Part shown: piece by piece, positions 10,886-21,739 of the stretch
Layout of the letters: each line of letters opens with the position of its first letter
Position numbering within the stretch: the first letter of the stretch is position 1
Origin: Arcuatula senhousia
Lineage: Eukaryota; Mollusca; Bivalvia; Mytilida; Mytilidae
NCBI GenBank assembly: GCA_963971305.1
Contig: OZ020306.1
Location: 69,971,022 to 70,035,021 of the forward strand
Reading direction: 5' to 3'
Length of the DNA stretch: 64,000 nt
Translations under genes and position numbers: made by a program
The notes under the pieces: generated by a model
Seen by the model: the letters and a program-made list of their open reading frames with translations, nothing else
Database searches by the model: none
What the model was told of the DNA's origin: nothing

Positions 10886-11985
10886 ACCTAAAAAAGTTAC
10901 AAAACAATAAAATCTGGGCGTCTTCAACTGCTCTTTTAATACTCCTATATATAGTCAATGGTTGTAAAACTTAACTCAAAATATCTAAACATAGATGTAA
11001 AAAAGATTCACGCAAAAATGTTTTTCGGTTTAAAAGATATTGCAGTTTGAAGTTTTTCACATGTTTATTTTATGCAAAATCTCATTTTTAATCATGAGAT
11101 ATTGTGAGATTCCATCTATATGCACATCCATTTGTAATATACAGATCTATGCTTCAACTTGATATTTTAAATTTGTGTGGATTTAATTTCTTGGAATTCT
11201 CTTACGAAAGAAATTAACGAAATGAAATTCCCCCAGAAATATATCTGCTTCTACAGTTTTGTGAATAAATTGTAATTGTCAAAGCATTTGACAATTTTGG
11301 AAATGAATATATATGCAATCATTTCAATCATTGCTTGTTGAAATACATGTACGGGTTCTATTATCTCAGAAAAAATGCTTTTGTGTGTTAATAGTAAATA
11401 AAATACAAATTACTGAATATGAAATCACTGACGAGATTGGTGTCCGGAATCTCCAATACTAGGTATCAGTTAACCCTATTGTGGGTGACACTTCAAATTT
11501 CTAAGGCCCGTGTTGGTCTGGCAGGCCAAAATATTCACAGTTTAAACAAGAATTGAAGACTAAATTTAACGCAATCGGATCTTCAGCTATCGACATTAGT
11601 ATACAGAGTAACAAACATACTGTCCAAATAAATGCTAATGAAAATAAACCAGTACCAACCCCTAAAACTAATGTATGAATTTTATAAAAATTATTTCAGG
11701 ACATGTCAGGACTATGTTTGTTTACATCAACCAATATGGCGGGGGTTTATCGACTAAATAAAGTACCGTTTGCTTATTGGTCAATATAAGTTGAAATTTT
11801 GATTCTCAATTTTTACGTCAAACTTGCGATGTACATCTCGCAACTGCATTATTGCTAATTAAAGAAAATTTTTCCAAAAGTGTCTTTTTTTTCAAATTGC
11901 TGTACATATTTTGCATATTCTATTCTCATTGCCCAATGTTAATTGATTCATGGAAGAGGGATGTTTGTTGCCATAAAATTTCTCC
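10886..11985. other. no gene seen; AT-rich
   Basis: Low-complexity AT-rich DNA with no open frame, exon or repeat that I can support. Confidence 0.4.
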
Positions 11986-11987
11986 AG

Positions 11988-12040
11988 TATGTGTTCCTTG
12001 TGATTGATCCTCCAAGTTAGGCAGTTTTGTCATTAGCTAT
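11988..12040 (+). mobile_element. family B repeat, short 3' tail
   Basis: A fragment of about 50 bases with the terminal family B motif GATTGATCCTCCAAGTTAGG, then GTTTTGTCATTA. Only the extreme 3' end is present. Confidence 0.45.
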
Positions 12041-12244
12041 ATTTAGAAAATATATATCATATAAAACCTCCCTATTAACAATTAACTTTGCCGGCATCTC
12101 AGTATCTAAGTCCCCTTGTTTTACTCCGGAAAAATGGTGCTTTTTAATGGTATTGGGTAATGGGTATTGTGTTTTAGTTATTAAATGTCAGTCCAGATGT
12201 GCTACAGCAAGCAGGGATCGCATATTACTATTCCGGGGTACCTG

Positions 12245-12410
12245 ATTTCACTCTCGTAACAACTTGAGTTGGCCTTCATTTGTTGATTGCTATTCAGTAG
12301 CTTTTGTGTTTTTATGTTTTGTGCTATTCTCATTCATGTTTTCTGGTTTTGTCTTTGCCATTTTGGACTTTTGAAATAAGAATGCCCCATGTGTACCTCA
12401 TTCCTCATTC
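12245..12410 (+). mobile_element. family P retroposon 3' fragment upstream of the C1q gene
   Basis: A truncated copy with CACTCTCGTAACAACTTGAG, the GATTGCTATTCAGTAG block and TTTTGGACTTTTGA, ending in a GTGTACCTC-type terminus. It ends about 90 bases before the TATA box of the C1q-domain gene, so it may form part of the upstream region. Confidence 0.6.
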
Positions 12411-12498
12411 TGTACTAAGTCTATAAGCTAAAGCTAAAACAAAAGGGGACAAATAAAGACAAACAGGTCGTCACCTGATACTTAGTTATTCGGTGAAG

Positions 12499-12506
12499 TA
12501 TAAAAC
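12499..12506 (+). promoter_or_regulatory. TATA box of the C1q-domain gene
   Basis: TATAAAAC lies 106 bases upstream of the ATG at 12605. Transcription would start near 12530, giving a 5' UTR of about 75 bases. It is a good consensus match in a sensible place; the start site is inferred. Confidence 0.5.
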
Positions 12507-12604
12507 AAACTAAGTACAGTTTTGTGTGCATAATCTTTCATGTGGTTTTTATCTTTTTGTACAAACAAATACCGTCGAATGTTACACTTGTGGTCCGAAT
12601 CAAA

Positions 12605-14294
12605 ATGGCTATTACAGTATTGTTTCTTTCCGTGTGTTTTGCGTTTGCCTTTGGATTTCTTTTAGATGATAAAACAACACCAACTGTTTTGCAACAAAAT
12701 TCAGGTCTATCGGACCAACAATATCATATAATAATGGCTTCAATTAATGTCGAAAGAGAAGGGAGATTAAATCTTGAAAAACGCGTGGAACATTTAGAAA
12801 AAGAGCTCCAATCCGCCGAAAAAGGAGTTACTGATGTGTACCACCAGAACCTAGAGTTAAATCGAACCATTAACGATCTAAAAAGCATGGTAAGCAAATT
12901 GAAGTCCGAAAACGCATTACTTAAAACAAACAATAAAAACTTAAACATCGAGATTAACCAGTTAACGGCAAATAACACGGAAATTCAAACTGAGCTCGTA
13001 ACACTACGCCAAGATATTGTCAACCTACAACAGCTTAAAGGGGTACAAAATCTACAGACTATTTTGGACATCAGAACGAGACCAAGCGTTTAGATAAGGA
13101 TCTTACTGAGACAAACAATAAGATGAATTCAATGGCAGTTGACATCGAAGCCAGGAAACAAGATTTCCTGGCTTTGTTCAACATGGTAACTGCAACCGAA
13201 AAATCTCTCGAACGTACAGAGGCTGAATTTAACCATTCGCTATCAACAGCCACACGGCAACAAAACGAATCTTTAATTGAATTGGAGCACCGATTGGAAA
13301 TATTGAACCACAACCAGAGTGAAATTACTGAAAAATTGGATTCTGAGCTGAGAAATATGTCAGGACGGGGTTTGTTTATAATCAAATTACGCAAAAATTT
13401 ATAAATATTAAAGAGTTAGGTTGCTATGATATAAAAAATACCATTATAGGAAAATTACAAAAACTGAAACACTATAAATGAAGTTCCAGTAAAACATGTA
13501 GCATCATAGAAGAAAATGAGAATAAGTGTATGCGACACAACCTACATTGATTATCCACGACAATTAAGAAAAAAAAAACAAAAAACAATGACTATTTTTT
13601 GCTGTTGTCTGTATTGCTTAAATGCAAGCAGCACAGTACTACCAATTGGTGATTAAAACGTCAACATTCACAAAGGCAAATTAGATAGAAAACAAAAACA
13701 AAAAAGACAAAGACAAAGCGCCAATAATACAGGAAATACACACAGCAATTTGTAACGAGAAATCAAGTCTAAACGAAAATAGGAGATAACAAATTTCCAA
13801 AATGGGATGATTAATCTATTAATGCCTAAATAGAAAGACAAAAGAAAATTGCTACGAACACATGTATGAGGTCATTAGTTTTAGAATTCTCATTCTTTTC
13901 AGCAATTCTTACTGCATGTGAAATGAACAGCAAGACATACTCCGGCGGTGAAAAGATATTGTTTCCTGACATACGGACCAAATCCGGTATAAGTAATGAC
14001 GTTATAACAGAATTCACCAAGACGGGGGTCTTCCGAGTTGCCAAGAGTGGAATATATCACATATCAGTTTATATTGCTACAATAACAAAGGGTGTTGTTC
14101 GTTTCGATGTCATGAAAAATAGTGTTGCCATTGCATATGGTCATATAAGCATTGAGAATTATTGGCAAACGTCCACTGTTGTACTTACTGAACAACTCAA
14201 TACAAATGACAAACTTTATATTCAACCATACAGTAGTACAAATGTACAGCATGATAAACGATCTTGTATTTCTCTTATTGAATTGACGGGATAA
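12605..14294 (+). CDS. secreted coiled-coil C1q-domain-containing protein (one frame break)
   Basis: Two exons, 12605-13369 and 13903-14294. The frame is open 27 codons upstream, but I start at ATG 12605 because it begins a clear signal peptide (MAITVLFLSVCFAFAFG). About 230 residues of heptad-rich coiled coil follow (EREGRLNLEKRVEHLEKELQ, later IELEHRLEILNHNQSEITEK). Exon 2 encodes a C1q domain of about 128 residues, with FRVAKSGIYHISVYIAT and TVVLTEQLNTNDKLYIQP and a terminal SLIELTG. Both splice sites fit phase: donor GTTTGT leaves G and acceptor TTTTCAG supplies CA, giving Ala. In exon 1 the frame changes near 13071: the first frame stops at 13091-13093 while the coiled coil continues in the next frame (QNETKRLDKDLTE). 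One missing base near 13071 would explain this, through mutation or assembly error. Such proteins are secreted lectin-like recognition molecules of bivalve haemolymph; the ligand is unknown. Confidence 0.85.
13370..13902 (+). other. intron of the C1q-domain gene
   Basis: This 533-base intron is AT-rich with donor GTTTGT, which is weaker than consensus, and acceptor CTTTTCAG. It contains a family E fragment at 13500-13560 on the minus strand (GAATAAGTGTATGCGACACA) and a stretch at 13680-13770 resembling other repeats in the window. Confidence 0.65.
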
Positions 14295-14560
14295 GATTTT
14301 ATGTACGGTAAACTTCTAAAACATTTAGCTTTAACATTGTGTTAGGAAGCATATGATAACCAAAGAGGCTTTAATACATGTATATCGTGCATGTTTACTT
14401 ATACACAGAAAAAGCCAAGAAACAGTCAGTAGACAAAAAGGCAAGACAACTAAAAAATGAATCCAACAACACAACAAAAAATAAGGAACCCCCCAACAAC
14501 ATGAGCTTTAAGCGTGGTACATGAAACAGTAACCGTAAGAATCAATATCACCGTTTAGAT

Positions 14561-15366
14561 GCAAAGAGGTACCAAATGGACATTCGAATGCGAATGGACA
14601 AAGACAAAATCAGAACGAGAAAAGTATGACGAAACAGACAATATAAACACACAAAAGCGATTTAATAGCGATCAACAACGCCAATCCAAGACGTAACGAG
14701 AGTGAACTCATGTGTTCGGAAGAGTAAGCAGTTACTGCTTGATATTATAGCAGAAAGAATCAAAGAGTGTCAAAAGTTCGAAAGGGCAACGACGAAACCG
14801 GAAACATGTACAAAACAGCACGAAAAAACACAAAACACAAAATCAGCCGAACGAAAATCAACAACGCGAACTCAAGTCGTAACAAGAGTGAACTCAGGTG
14901 CGTCGGAAGAGTAGGCGGTTCCTGCCTGTTATAGCACATCCGTCGTGTTGCTAATTTCCAATTCAGTGTGTCAAATCCGGTAAAGAAAGACAAAACAAAT
15001 TTCTACGACAAACCAACATTTGCACTCATTTGAGAAATAGGAATACCATATTTGTCTACGAGTGCACGGTGTCTACCGTAAAATATCTTGAGTGAAGACA
15101 ATAACTGTGAAGCAACATAACCGTGTGTCAGCAATTTCTGTGTCACGCTCTGCCAAGGAAACCCACAAGCTCTGGAGTAACGAATCAACTGTGATACGAA
15201 GACACCATAAGCAGGAGTGGTCGGAATGTTGCAACACAATAAGGGAAAGTTGACGATTGGAAAGTTGAAGTCATCACGTTTGTAATAGAGCTTTGTTGAA
15301 AGACTTCCTTGAGAGTCATTTTCGAGATGTTGATCTAAATATGAAGCAGAATTCCTAGAATCCGTT
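14561..15366 (-). mobile_element. family P retroposon copy with RT fragment
   Basis: Minus-strand copy whose 3' end is at 14561 (AGAGGTACC on the plus strand). Its coding part, 15003-15366, ends with the same C-terminus as the longer copy at 47.7 kb (KIFYGRHRALVDKYGIPISQ, then stop). A deletion removes residues after SRAC, so it is not functional. The 3' UTR, about 440 bases, is well conserved with 34586-34885 and 47697-47976. Confidence 0.75.
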
Positions 15367-15465
15367 GTAGCACACCAGTAGTGCTGCTAATTGTAAATTC
15401 AGCGTGTCAAATCATCTGCTCTATCTCAGAGATAGAAATCTCATATTTGTCTATGAATATCAAGT
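15367..15465 (-). mobile_element. rearranged family P piece
   Basis: A second, displaced copy of the junction between the family P 3' UTR and the coding end (GTGCTGCTAATTGTAAATTC, then CATATTTGTCTATGAAT) directly abuts the preceding copy. This suggests a tandem insertion or a rearrangement. Confidence 0.5.
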
Positions 15466-15484
15466 TTAATACGTACAGACCCTC

Positions 15485-15600
15485 TAATAATGTAAAAGAC
15501 AAAACAAGATGACGGAAAAACTAAACATCGCAATGGTCTCGACTTGATACAGGCATTTTAAAAGCAATGGTGGGTGTTTTAGAGTATAAAAATGGAACCA
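15485..15600 (-). mobile_element. family B repeat fragment
   Basis: Plus-strand sequence ATCGCAATGGTCTCGACTTG and AGCAATGGTGGGTGTTTTA is the complement of the central family B region. Both ends are truncated. Confidence 0.5.
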
Positions 15601-15686
15601 CGAGTCTATTATTATGACTGTTGTTACGTTTTCTAGGTGGTAACAGTTTCAATTACTGTTTTAGACGGGTTATCAATGCGAGTTTT

Positions 15687-16645
15687 AGCTCACCTGGACC
15701 GAAGGTCCATGTGAGCTATTGCCATCACTTGGCGTCCGTCGTCTTCCGTCGTCGTTAACATTTTTCAAACGTTAACTCCTCTAACACCATAAGTCCATCG
15801 GCTTTTAAATTTGGCACAGTTGTTAATTAGCATAGGTAGTATAAAACTAGCGTGGGGATTTTTGATTCGTAGAAAAACATGGCCGCCATGGCTAAAAATA
15901 GAATATAGGGGTAAATTGCAGTTTTTTGCAAATAACTCGAAAACGGTTACAGATATCAAAATTCTAGCAATGGGTAAAAGTGATCAACACCTCCAGATCT
16001 ACCTGCCCAGAAATTTTCAAGAAGATCCAACAACCGATGTAGTAGGAGTTATTGCCCTTTTTCTGGATTTTTTCGAAATTTTGCACTTGTTTAGTCTTAT
16101 ATCTTGAAAAATATACAAGATATTTCAAAAATTCAAATTGCATATGATTAAGCACATCAGGATCTACATTTCATGAAATTAGGTCAAAGCTGTAGAACCA
16201 TTTTTTATAGGAGTTATGGCCCTTAAAGCATCAAAATTTACCATTTTTCATTACTTTTCCCCTGAATTTCAAGGATTAACTTGTTTGACACGGTAAAACC
16301 AACTGCATCTTAACATAGCACACTTGTTTAATGGCTTATATGCTGCAACTCTATTGTTCAGATTTTTTATTTGTAAAAAAACATGGCCGCCATGGCTAAA
16401 AATAGAACATAGGGGTAAATTGCATTTTTTTGTTAATAACTCAAAAATGGTTTCAGATATCAAAATTGTGCAAAAATCAACAGTGATCAGCATATTAATA
16501 CCTACCTGTCCTGAAGTTTCCGAAAAGATCTTACTGCTGATGTGGGAGTTATTGTTCTTTTTCCTAATTTTTGCCAAATTTACTCTTATTAAGCCCAATA
16601 TAATGAATATCTTGAAAACTAATCAAGATATTTCAGAAATTTAAA
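15687..16645 (+). mobile_element. molluscan element with hairpin end and GTCC-rich tract
   Basis: Begins with the hairpin AGCTCACCTGGACC-GAA-GGTCCATGTGAGCT (15687-15717), followed by CCATCACTTGGCGTCCGTCG. Two diverged internal repeats follow, around 15780-16180 and 16290-16640, each with ACATGGCCGCCATGGCTAAA. The same end, inverted, closes the element at 43.2-44.4 kb. This end is widespread in molluscan genomes (recalled). Open frames here (15811-16107, 16324-16644 and the minus-strand 16269-16598) are repeat-borne and show no protein family. Confidence 0.7.
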
Positions 16646-16664
16646 TCGCATATGGTTAAGCACA

Positions 16665-16770
16665 ATAATTGTTTTGTGTTGCGTCATGTTTTCTGTTACT
16701 TCGTGCTGTTCTCGTTCGTGTTTACTGTTTTTGTCATTCAAATGTCCATTTGTACCGCTCTAGATCTATT
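16665..16770 (+). mobile_element. family P 3' fragment
   Basis: A short tail copy with GTGCTGTTCTCGTTCGTGTT, TACTGTTTTTGTC and a TTTGTACCGCTC-type terminus. It lacks the GGACTTTTGAC block, so it is internally deleted. Confidence 0.45.
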
Positions 16771-17334
16771 TCTTTGGTCTCAGAAAGTATATATAGTAAT
16801 TAAGATATTATTCAAAATCAATTTCAATGTTATCAAAGCATAAACCTTTATAGAGTATCATTTTCCCCATTTCTTTTTTTTATAAAAAAGTAAAAATAAA
16901 ACGTTCACTTGTCGGCTTGGAAACATTTGTTTCAATTTCAAATCAATACAGCCAATACAATTTCTCGAAGGCTAAAAACCACAATGAAATAACACAATAA
17001 AGATATTTCAAGAGGCGATTTAATTAAGGAAAATTTTTATTCAATTTCTTGCAGTGTCATAATAGATGCATCGGCTTTATTCCATTAGGATGATAACTTC
17101 AGGCAACTTTGGCCAATTTCGTGCATAAATACTTTGTTTGCTAGCATGAAAACATAACATCATGGCCGCAAATTGAGTTTTCTGGGAATAAATAGTATTA
17201 ACAAGATGATCACGCTGTAATATGTTGTTTCCAATTTATTGAGAATATGCAGAACAATTATAACGTAGTAAATATCAAAGTGCATGACGTTGTAAATAGA
17301 CAGATTATCTAAGAGTACGTAACGGGCAAACAAA

Positions 17335-17430
17335 TACCAAAGATAGTTTGGCTGCTTGTTGTACTGAGATATCCCTATTTTGTCTCACAACCATGTTTTG
17401 TTTCGTGTAAAACAGGGTTTAACCTACCAT
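17335..17430 (+). mobile_element. family B repeat, 5' part
   Basis: AGTTTGGCTGCTTGTTGTAC then ATCCCTATTTTGTCTCACAA is the complement of 40560-40640, the 5' half of the longest family B copy. Confidence 0.5.
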
Positions 17431-17459
17431 TTTTTAATATGCCTATACCAATAGAAAAT

Positions 17460-17610
17460 AATGAGATGTGGAATAAGTGTATACGTGACACAGCCCACAA
17501 TCAAGCGGCAATTCAGACAAAACCACAATGGACAACCACCAACAGCCTACAAAGAGGCCAGTGGGCACTGCTCACGGTTCTGCAATTGGCCCATGGTCTT
17601 AACAAAATGC
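17460..17610 (-). repeat. dispersed repeat family E
   Basis: Shares ATGAGATGTGGAATAAGTGT, the CACAATGGACAACCACCA-like block and GGCCAGTGGGCACTGCT with 39190-39345. The same repeat is inverted at 58065-58240. No coding capacity is shared among the copies, so the open frames here are rejected. Confidence 0.55.
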
Positions 17611-17799
17611 ATTCAATTCAAATCCGGTCCTGAAATAGTCACATATCAATTCTTTCTTCAATTTCTCCGGTATATCTGCCTTCTTTTGTCTTTTCTCTCA
17701 GACAGTTTTTATACATTCTCCAAAAAAGAATATAAGAGGTGTAAATGATATAGTTAAAGAATGTATTCTTCTTTTTTTTCCAGCAAATTGTAAAACCGT

Positions 17800-17970
17800 A
17801 AAAACAAACGAGAAATCAACGGCACGAAGAATTGGACAACATAAAAATACACTAAAACAATTACCGAGTAGCAATCAACTTGCTAAATGAAGTCGTAAAG
17901 AAAGGCGAATTTCTCAGGTGTTCCGGAAAGGTAAACAGTTCCTGCTTGTAACAACACATCCTTCGCTTTG
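17800..17970 (-). mobile_element. decayed family P fragment
   Basis: The complement of the family P tail is visible as GGTGTTCCGGAAAGGTAAAC, AGTTCCTGCTTGTAACA and AACACATCC. It is strongly diverged and is followed at 17982 by a MITE. Confidence 0.5.
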
Positions 17971-17981
17971 CAAACGGTCTA

Positions 17982-18131
17982 TTGTGGATTCATTGTTATT
18001 CGTGGTGCATCAATTTTCGTGGTTTTCTTTGGTGGCCTTGACCCACGAAATTCGATTCCCAACGAAATTTAACATTGATCTCTATGCTGCAAATTTCAAA
18101 TTTATACTCACGAAAATAAATGAATCCTCAG
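17982..18131. mobile_element. TTCGTGG-type MITE, copy 1 (TA target site)
   Basis: This 150-base element is flanked by TA on both sides. The left end reads TTGTGGATTCATTG and then TTCGTGG; the right end reads CACGAAAATAAATGAATCCT and then CAG. TTCGTGG or CCACGAA motifs recur inside. It is the same family as 42274-42481. The TA duplication and short TIRs suggest mobilisation by a Tc1/mariner-type transposase (inference). Confidence 0.6.
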
Positions 18132-19610
18132 TATTTAGTGTGCCAAATGTAAGGACAAAAAATCAAAACCATATATGACAAACATTTATACTCATCTGAA
18201 AGATTGAAAGTGGACAAAACAAGACATTAAATGATAATAGCTTAGAAATAACAAGACAACATAAACAATATTAAATCAGAGTCACAGTTACAAACAGGCT
18301 GGTACTACATGTACGTGTTATAGCATGTTTAGGGACAGGTCAGGCGGTACTTTTCCAATAGTCACCTCTAATAACACCCTGATGGAACCTGCTCTATATG
18401 ATGTGAGTTCAATTCCCATTGGTTCTTGATAAGAAGGACACCTCTTTTCTAGTCGATTAATTTTGTTGCATGGTGTTGCTCGTGGTATTGGTATCAGATT
18501 GAGTAACTCCTAGATCAGAGAAATAGATGCGAGTCTTTGCTCTCTTTGTTCGCAGAGTATTCGTTTAGGAGGAGCCAAATATTTATAGAATGCAAATATT
18601 CTAAAACATTTATCGAAAGTGTAATTGTCCAAAGAAAATGCAGATTTGGCAGCATAATATGATCTAGTAAAGAAGAAATTTTATTAAAATGATGTCTCAA
18701 TTTAAAAGACGATCAAGGATTTATTCCTGGTCTGAAATAAATAACATGTTGATACGTATTATCATATAAATTCACCATAATATACCAACGGACAAACAAA
18801 TAAGCTATAATAATGATCCAATTTTAAAACAGTGTACTTTAATTTTCTTGTTCTATTATTGATTTTAACAAATAAACAGGACATGTTGTTGAATTTCTAG
18901 AAATAGGCTTTCGTAGCAGCCTATCACAATCGTGGCCGTCGCACATTGTATTTTGAATTACCTTTAGGTGGTACTCAGTCAGATTCTGTTAATACGATAC
19001 TTAACTTGTCTTGAAGCGACAAAGTGAAAAGCGAGAAATAACTCTTTGATAAGTCTTCTTTAAAAAGGATAAGAAAGAAATTTGTATGTTTTCTTGTTGA
19101 AAAAGTCACTTATAATATAAATGGAACCGATTGTTCTAGACGGGAAGACAAACAAATACCAAAAACAAAATCTAACCAAAATAAGAATAAAACGAACTTT
19201 GCGACAACGGACTTTGTTTTGAGGCTAGAAACTCTTTTAGCAATTACCTAGTCTGGAAGCTTGCATAGATTTGAAGTTCTAAAAGGTGCGTTTTGGTACA
19301 TATGTGAATGTTATTTGGTTCGAATAACAAAATGTTATTTCTTAAGTTCATCCTTTTTTCCAATTATATATCTCACTTGTGTTTGCGTACAACAGGACCC
19401 AAGATCAAAATGGAAGTAGGAGTCATTTCATTTATGATTTCTCATGCTACGTTAAGTTATTGTCCTGTCTTTTCTTCTTGGATTTTATAGAATTATCGAC
19501 CCTGAGTGTCTTGTAATTTTGTTTTTTACTTTACTAATCTATTGAATTTCCTAATTTATACAGCATAAAGATAAGATCGGTCTCTTATTCTATATATTAA
19601 CATAATACAT
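18132..19610. other. no gene seen
   Basis: AT-rich sequence. 18220-18360 weakly recalls the complement of a family P tail but is too diverged to call. A short palindrome (TAGGCTTTCGTAGCAGCCTA) lies at about 18904. No exon is supported. Confidence 0.35.
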
Positions 19611-19614
19611 CCGA

Positions 19615-19745
19615 CAAAAAAATAATAACAGAATCTCAACTTGGAGTAACAATCTCAAGACAAAACAATACCGGAAAAATTGAAGACCGCAATTGTCCGG
19701 ACTTGAAAGAAATGGTGGGTTAAAACAGGTTTTATGGCACAGTTT
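19615..19745 (-). mobile_element. family B repeat fragment
   Basis: CAAGACAAAACAATACCGGA, CGCAATTGTCCGGACTTG and AAATGGTGGGTTAAAACAGG match the complement of family B. It is truncated. Confidence 0.55.
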
Positions 19746-20860
19746 ATTTTATGTTTATTATTCTTTTAACATTAAGTAAATAGACAGACTTACAAAAATG
19801 GGCAAAACAGTCCATCGAAACCAAGCTGATCTTATTATTCATAACAACTCGCTTGTTTAATTGGTGTTAACTCTTTTGTGTTGAAGGTCCGGAAATGACA
19901 GTTACATAAATAAAATCAGAATTCATTCGCATTTCTTTTCAAGTCAAGTGCAACAATATATTTTTATGATTTATTTTACCTCCTGTTTCGATGCTTTGGG
20001 TTTTAGATCTGACTTAAAGTTTCCTTTTCAACTCTGTTTGGCTTGAGTCTCCCTAATGAGCCTCGAAACGAGTATCAGATGCAGCTAAAATTGTTTGTTT
20101 AGCAGTTGTTTTAATTTTGTTTAAAAGAAAAATAACACTTTAGTTTTGCTTTCATGAAAACATGTATAATTACAATAGTAATTCATAATGCAACAAAATA
20201 ACCTATATAGTTAATAACCCAAATAACATACAACCTTAGGCCTATGCAATCCAACTGCTTACAAGCCGCGTTTTTAACTTTTATGCAAATAATGACATTT
20301 TCTCTATTGTCTCGACACTGTCAACATTGTCAATAATGCTTTCTCGTTCATTTACTACATGTGCGATCAACTGAAAATGCTGAAAATTAAAAATGGATCG
20401 CAGTAGCACATCAATTTGTAATCTATTCTTGCCGAGCTGCATGAATATTTTTTTGCCAACGGTCTAGTTTTATCTGTGTTATTTACTTTCTATTAGAAAA
20501 ACAATGCGATAGAGATAGATCTTTAGATAATTTAGACGATTTGCCTCATTAGCGCTTTCTATTTTAGCTTTTGTATACGTGCCGTTTGAAAAATCAACCT
20601 TGTTTTTCCATTTCCGACTTTTCAGCCTTCTTCACAGGAGAGTTATACACATCGACAGGAGAAATGACACTACAATACGTCTGATAATTAGCAACCTTTT
20701 TTTTCATTGCAAAGAAATCGTCATTATGAATACAATGTCTAGATACTGAGTATTGTCTGCTATTGGTACTCTCGGCAAACTTTTCGAACTACAAAATTTA
20801 CTTTACAATGTGTCAGATAATTTGTCTCTTAACAGTGTTGTGTTTTGTGTTCCTGGACCC
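19746..20860. other. no gene seen
   Basis: AT-rich DNA without an open frame of interest. 20040-20085 (CTCCCTAATGAGCCTCGAAA) faintly resembles the CTCTGATGAG block of family A. Confidence 0.35.
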
Positions 20861-20864
20861 TAAG

Positions 20865-21000
20865 ATCGCAAAGGTTAAAATGCCTGTACCAAGTCAGGAC
20901 CATTGCGATCTCCAAGTTCTCTGGTATGTCTTTGTTTTATCTTTTCTTCTACGATATATGAGATTGATCATCTCAGTTCGGAGGTTTGGTTGTTATCTTT
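20865..21000 (+). mobile_element. family B repeat, 3' part
   Basis: GCCTGTACCAAGTCAGGACC, ATTGCGATCTCCAAGTTC, ATATGAGATTGATCATCTCA and GGTTGTTATCTTTAT follow in the family order. The 104-codon open frame at 20763-21077 is mostly this repeat and is rejected as a gene. Confidence 0.65.
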
Positions 21001-21049
21001 ATAATCAAACCATTTCTATCGACATAAAAATACATATGAGTATGAAAGA

Positions 21050-21215
21050 ACCTAAGGAGTATCAAAAGGGCATCTAAATGATAAGAACGAAAAGACCAAG
21101 ACAAAAATCTGTAGACATGAAATAACTGAAACGTAATGAAAACGGGAAAAACACAACATGCACAATACAGCAAAACTACAACCAACAACGCGTACTCAAG
21201 TTAAAGCGAGACAAT
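21050..21215 (-). mobile_element. family P 3' fragment
   Basis: The complement of the family P tail is seen as CCAACAACGCGTACTCAAGT, preceded by the A-rich CAAGACAAAAATCTGTAGAC region and the ATCAAAAGGGCATCTAAATG end. It is diverged. Confidence 0.5.
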
Positions 21216-21513
21216 GCAATAATTAGCTTTCCTACTAATGTTTCGATTAATTAAATCATTGTTAAGGATTTTTAGGCTTTTTGCTTCAACTTCTTTCAAT
21301 AAAAAGACAATATTGTTAAACAAAACTGCAATAAAACAAAAGCCCATATTTTTTCAGTGAACTATAAGCTTATGTTGCTAGTACATGAACTGTAGGTTTT
21401 TAGAAATATTCCAGTTAGATTACTTCATTTTAAAATATTAAGCATAAATGCATTTTATATAAAAATAGCAAAACATATGGAATACATGTACTTGTATGAC
21501 AAATAGTCGATAA

Positions 21514-21738
21514 AGCAGTAATTATAATACCGGTCTGTCCCTGGGGACCTCTGGACTAAGTTATCTCTCAACGGCAGCACTTGAACGCAAAATTCGGAAT
21601 TTAAAGTCAAATATCAAAAAGTGTAGATTGAAAAAAGACGTTATCTGTCCAAATCATTTGAACAAGGAGGCCAAAACTAGCATTGAGGATACCGACCATC
21701 TACAGTGCAGAGAAAAGTCATTTAAGACTCGGTGATGG
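21514..21738 (+). pseudogene. coding-like fragment, unknown
   Basis: A stop-bounded frame of about 74 codons without an ATG, in a GC-richer patch. It reads Lys- and Arg-rich protein such as LSYLSTAALERKIRNLKSNI and CPNHLNKEAKTSIED. There is a weak CAG acceptor at its left edge. It could be a relic exon or a transposon fragment. I do not recognise it. Confidence 0.25.
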
Positions 21739-21739
21739 G

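Noticed and set aside
15811..16644. Open frames of 98-109 codons on both strands
   Set aside because: They lie inside a molluscan dispersed element and change between its two internal repeats, so they are not conserved proteins.
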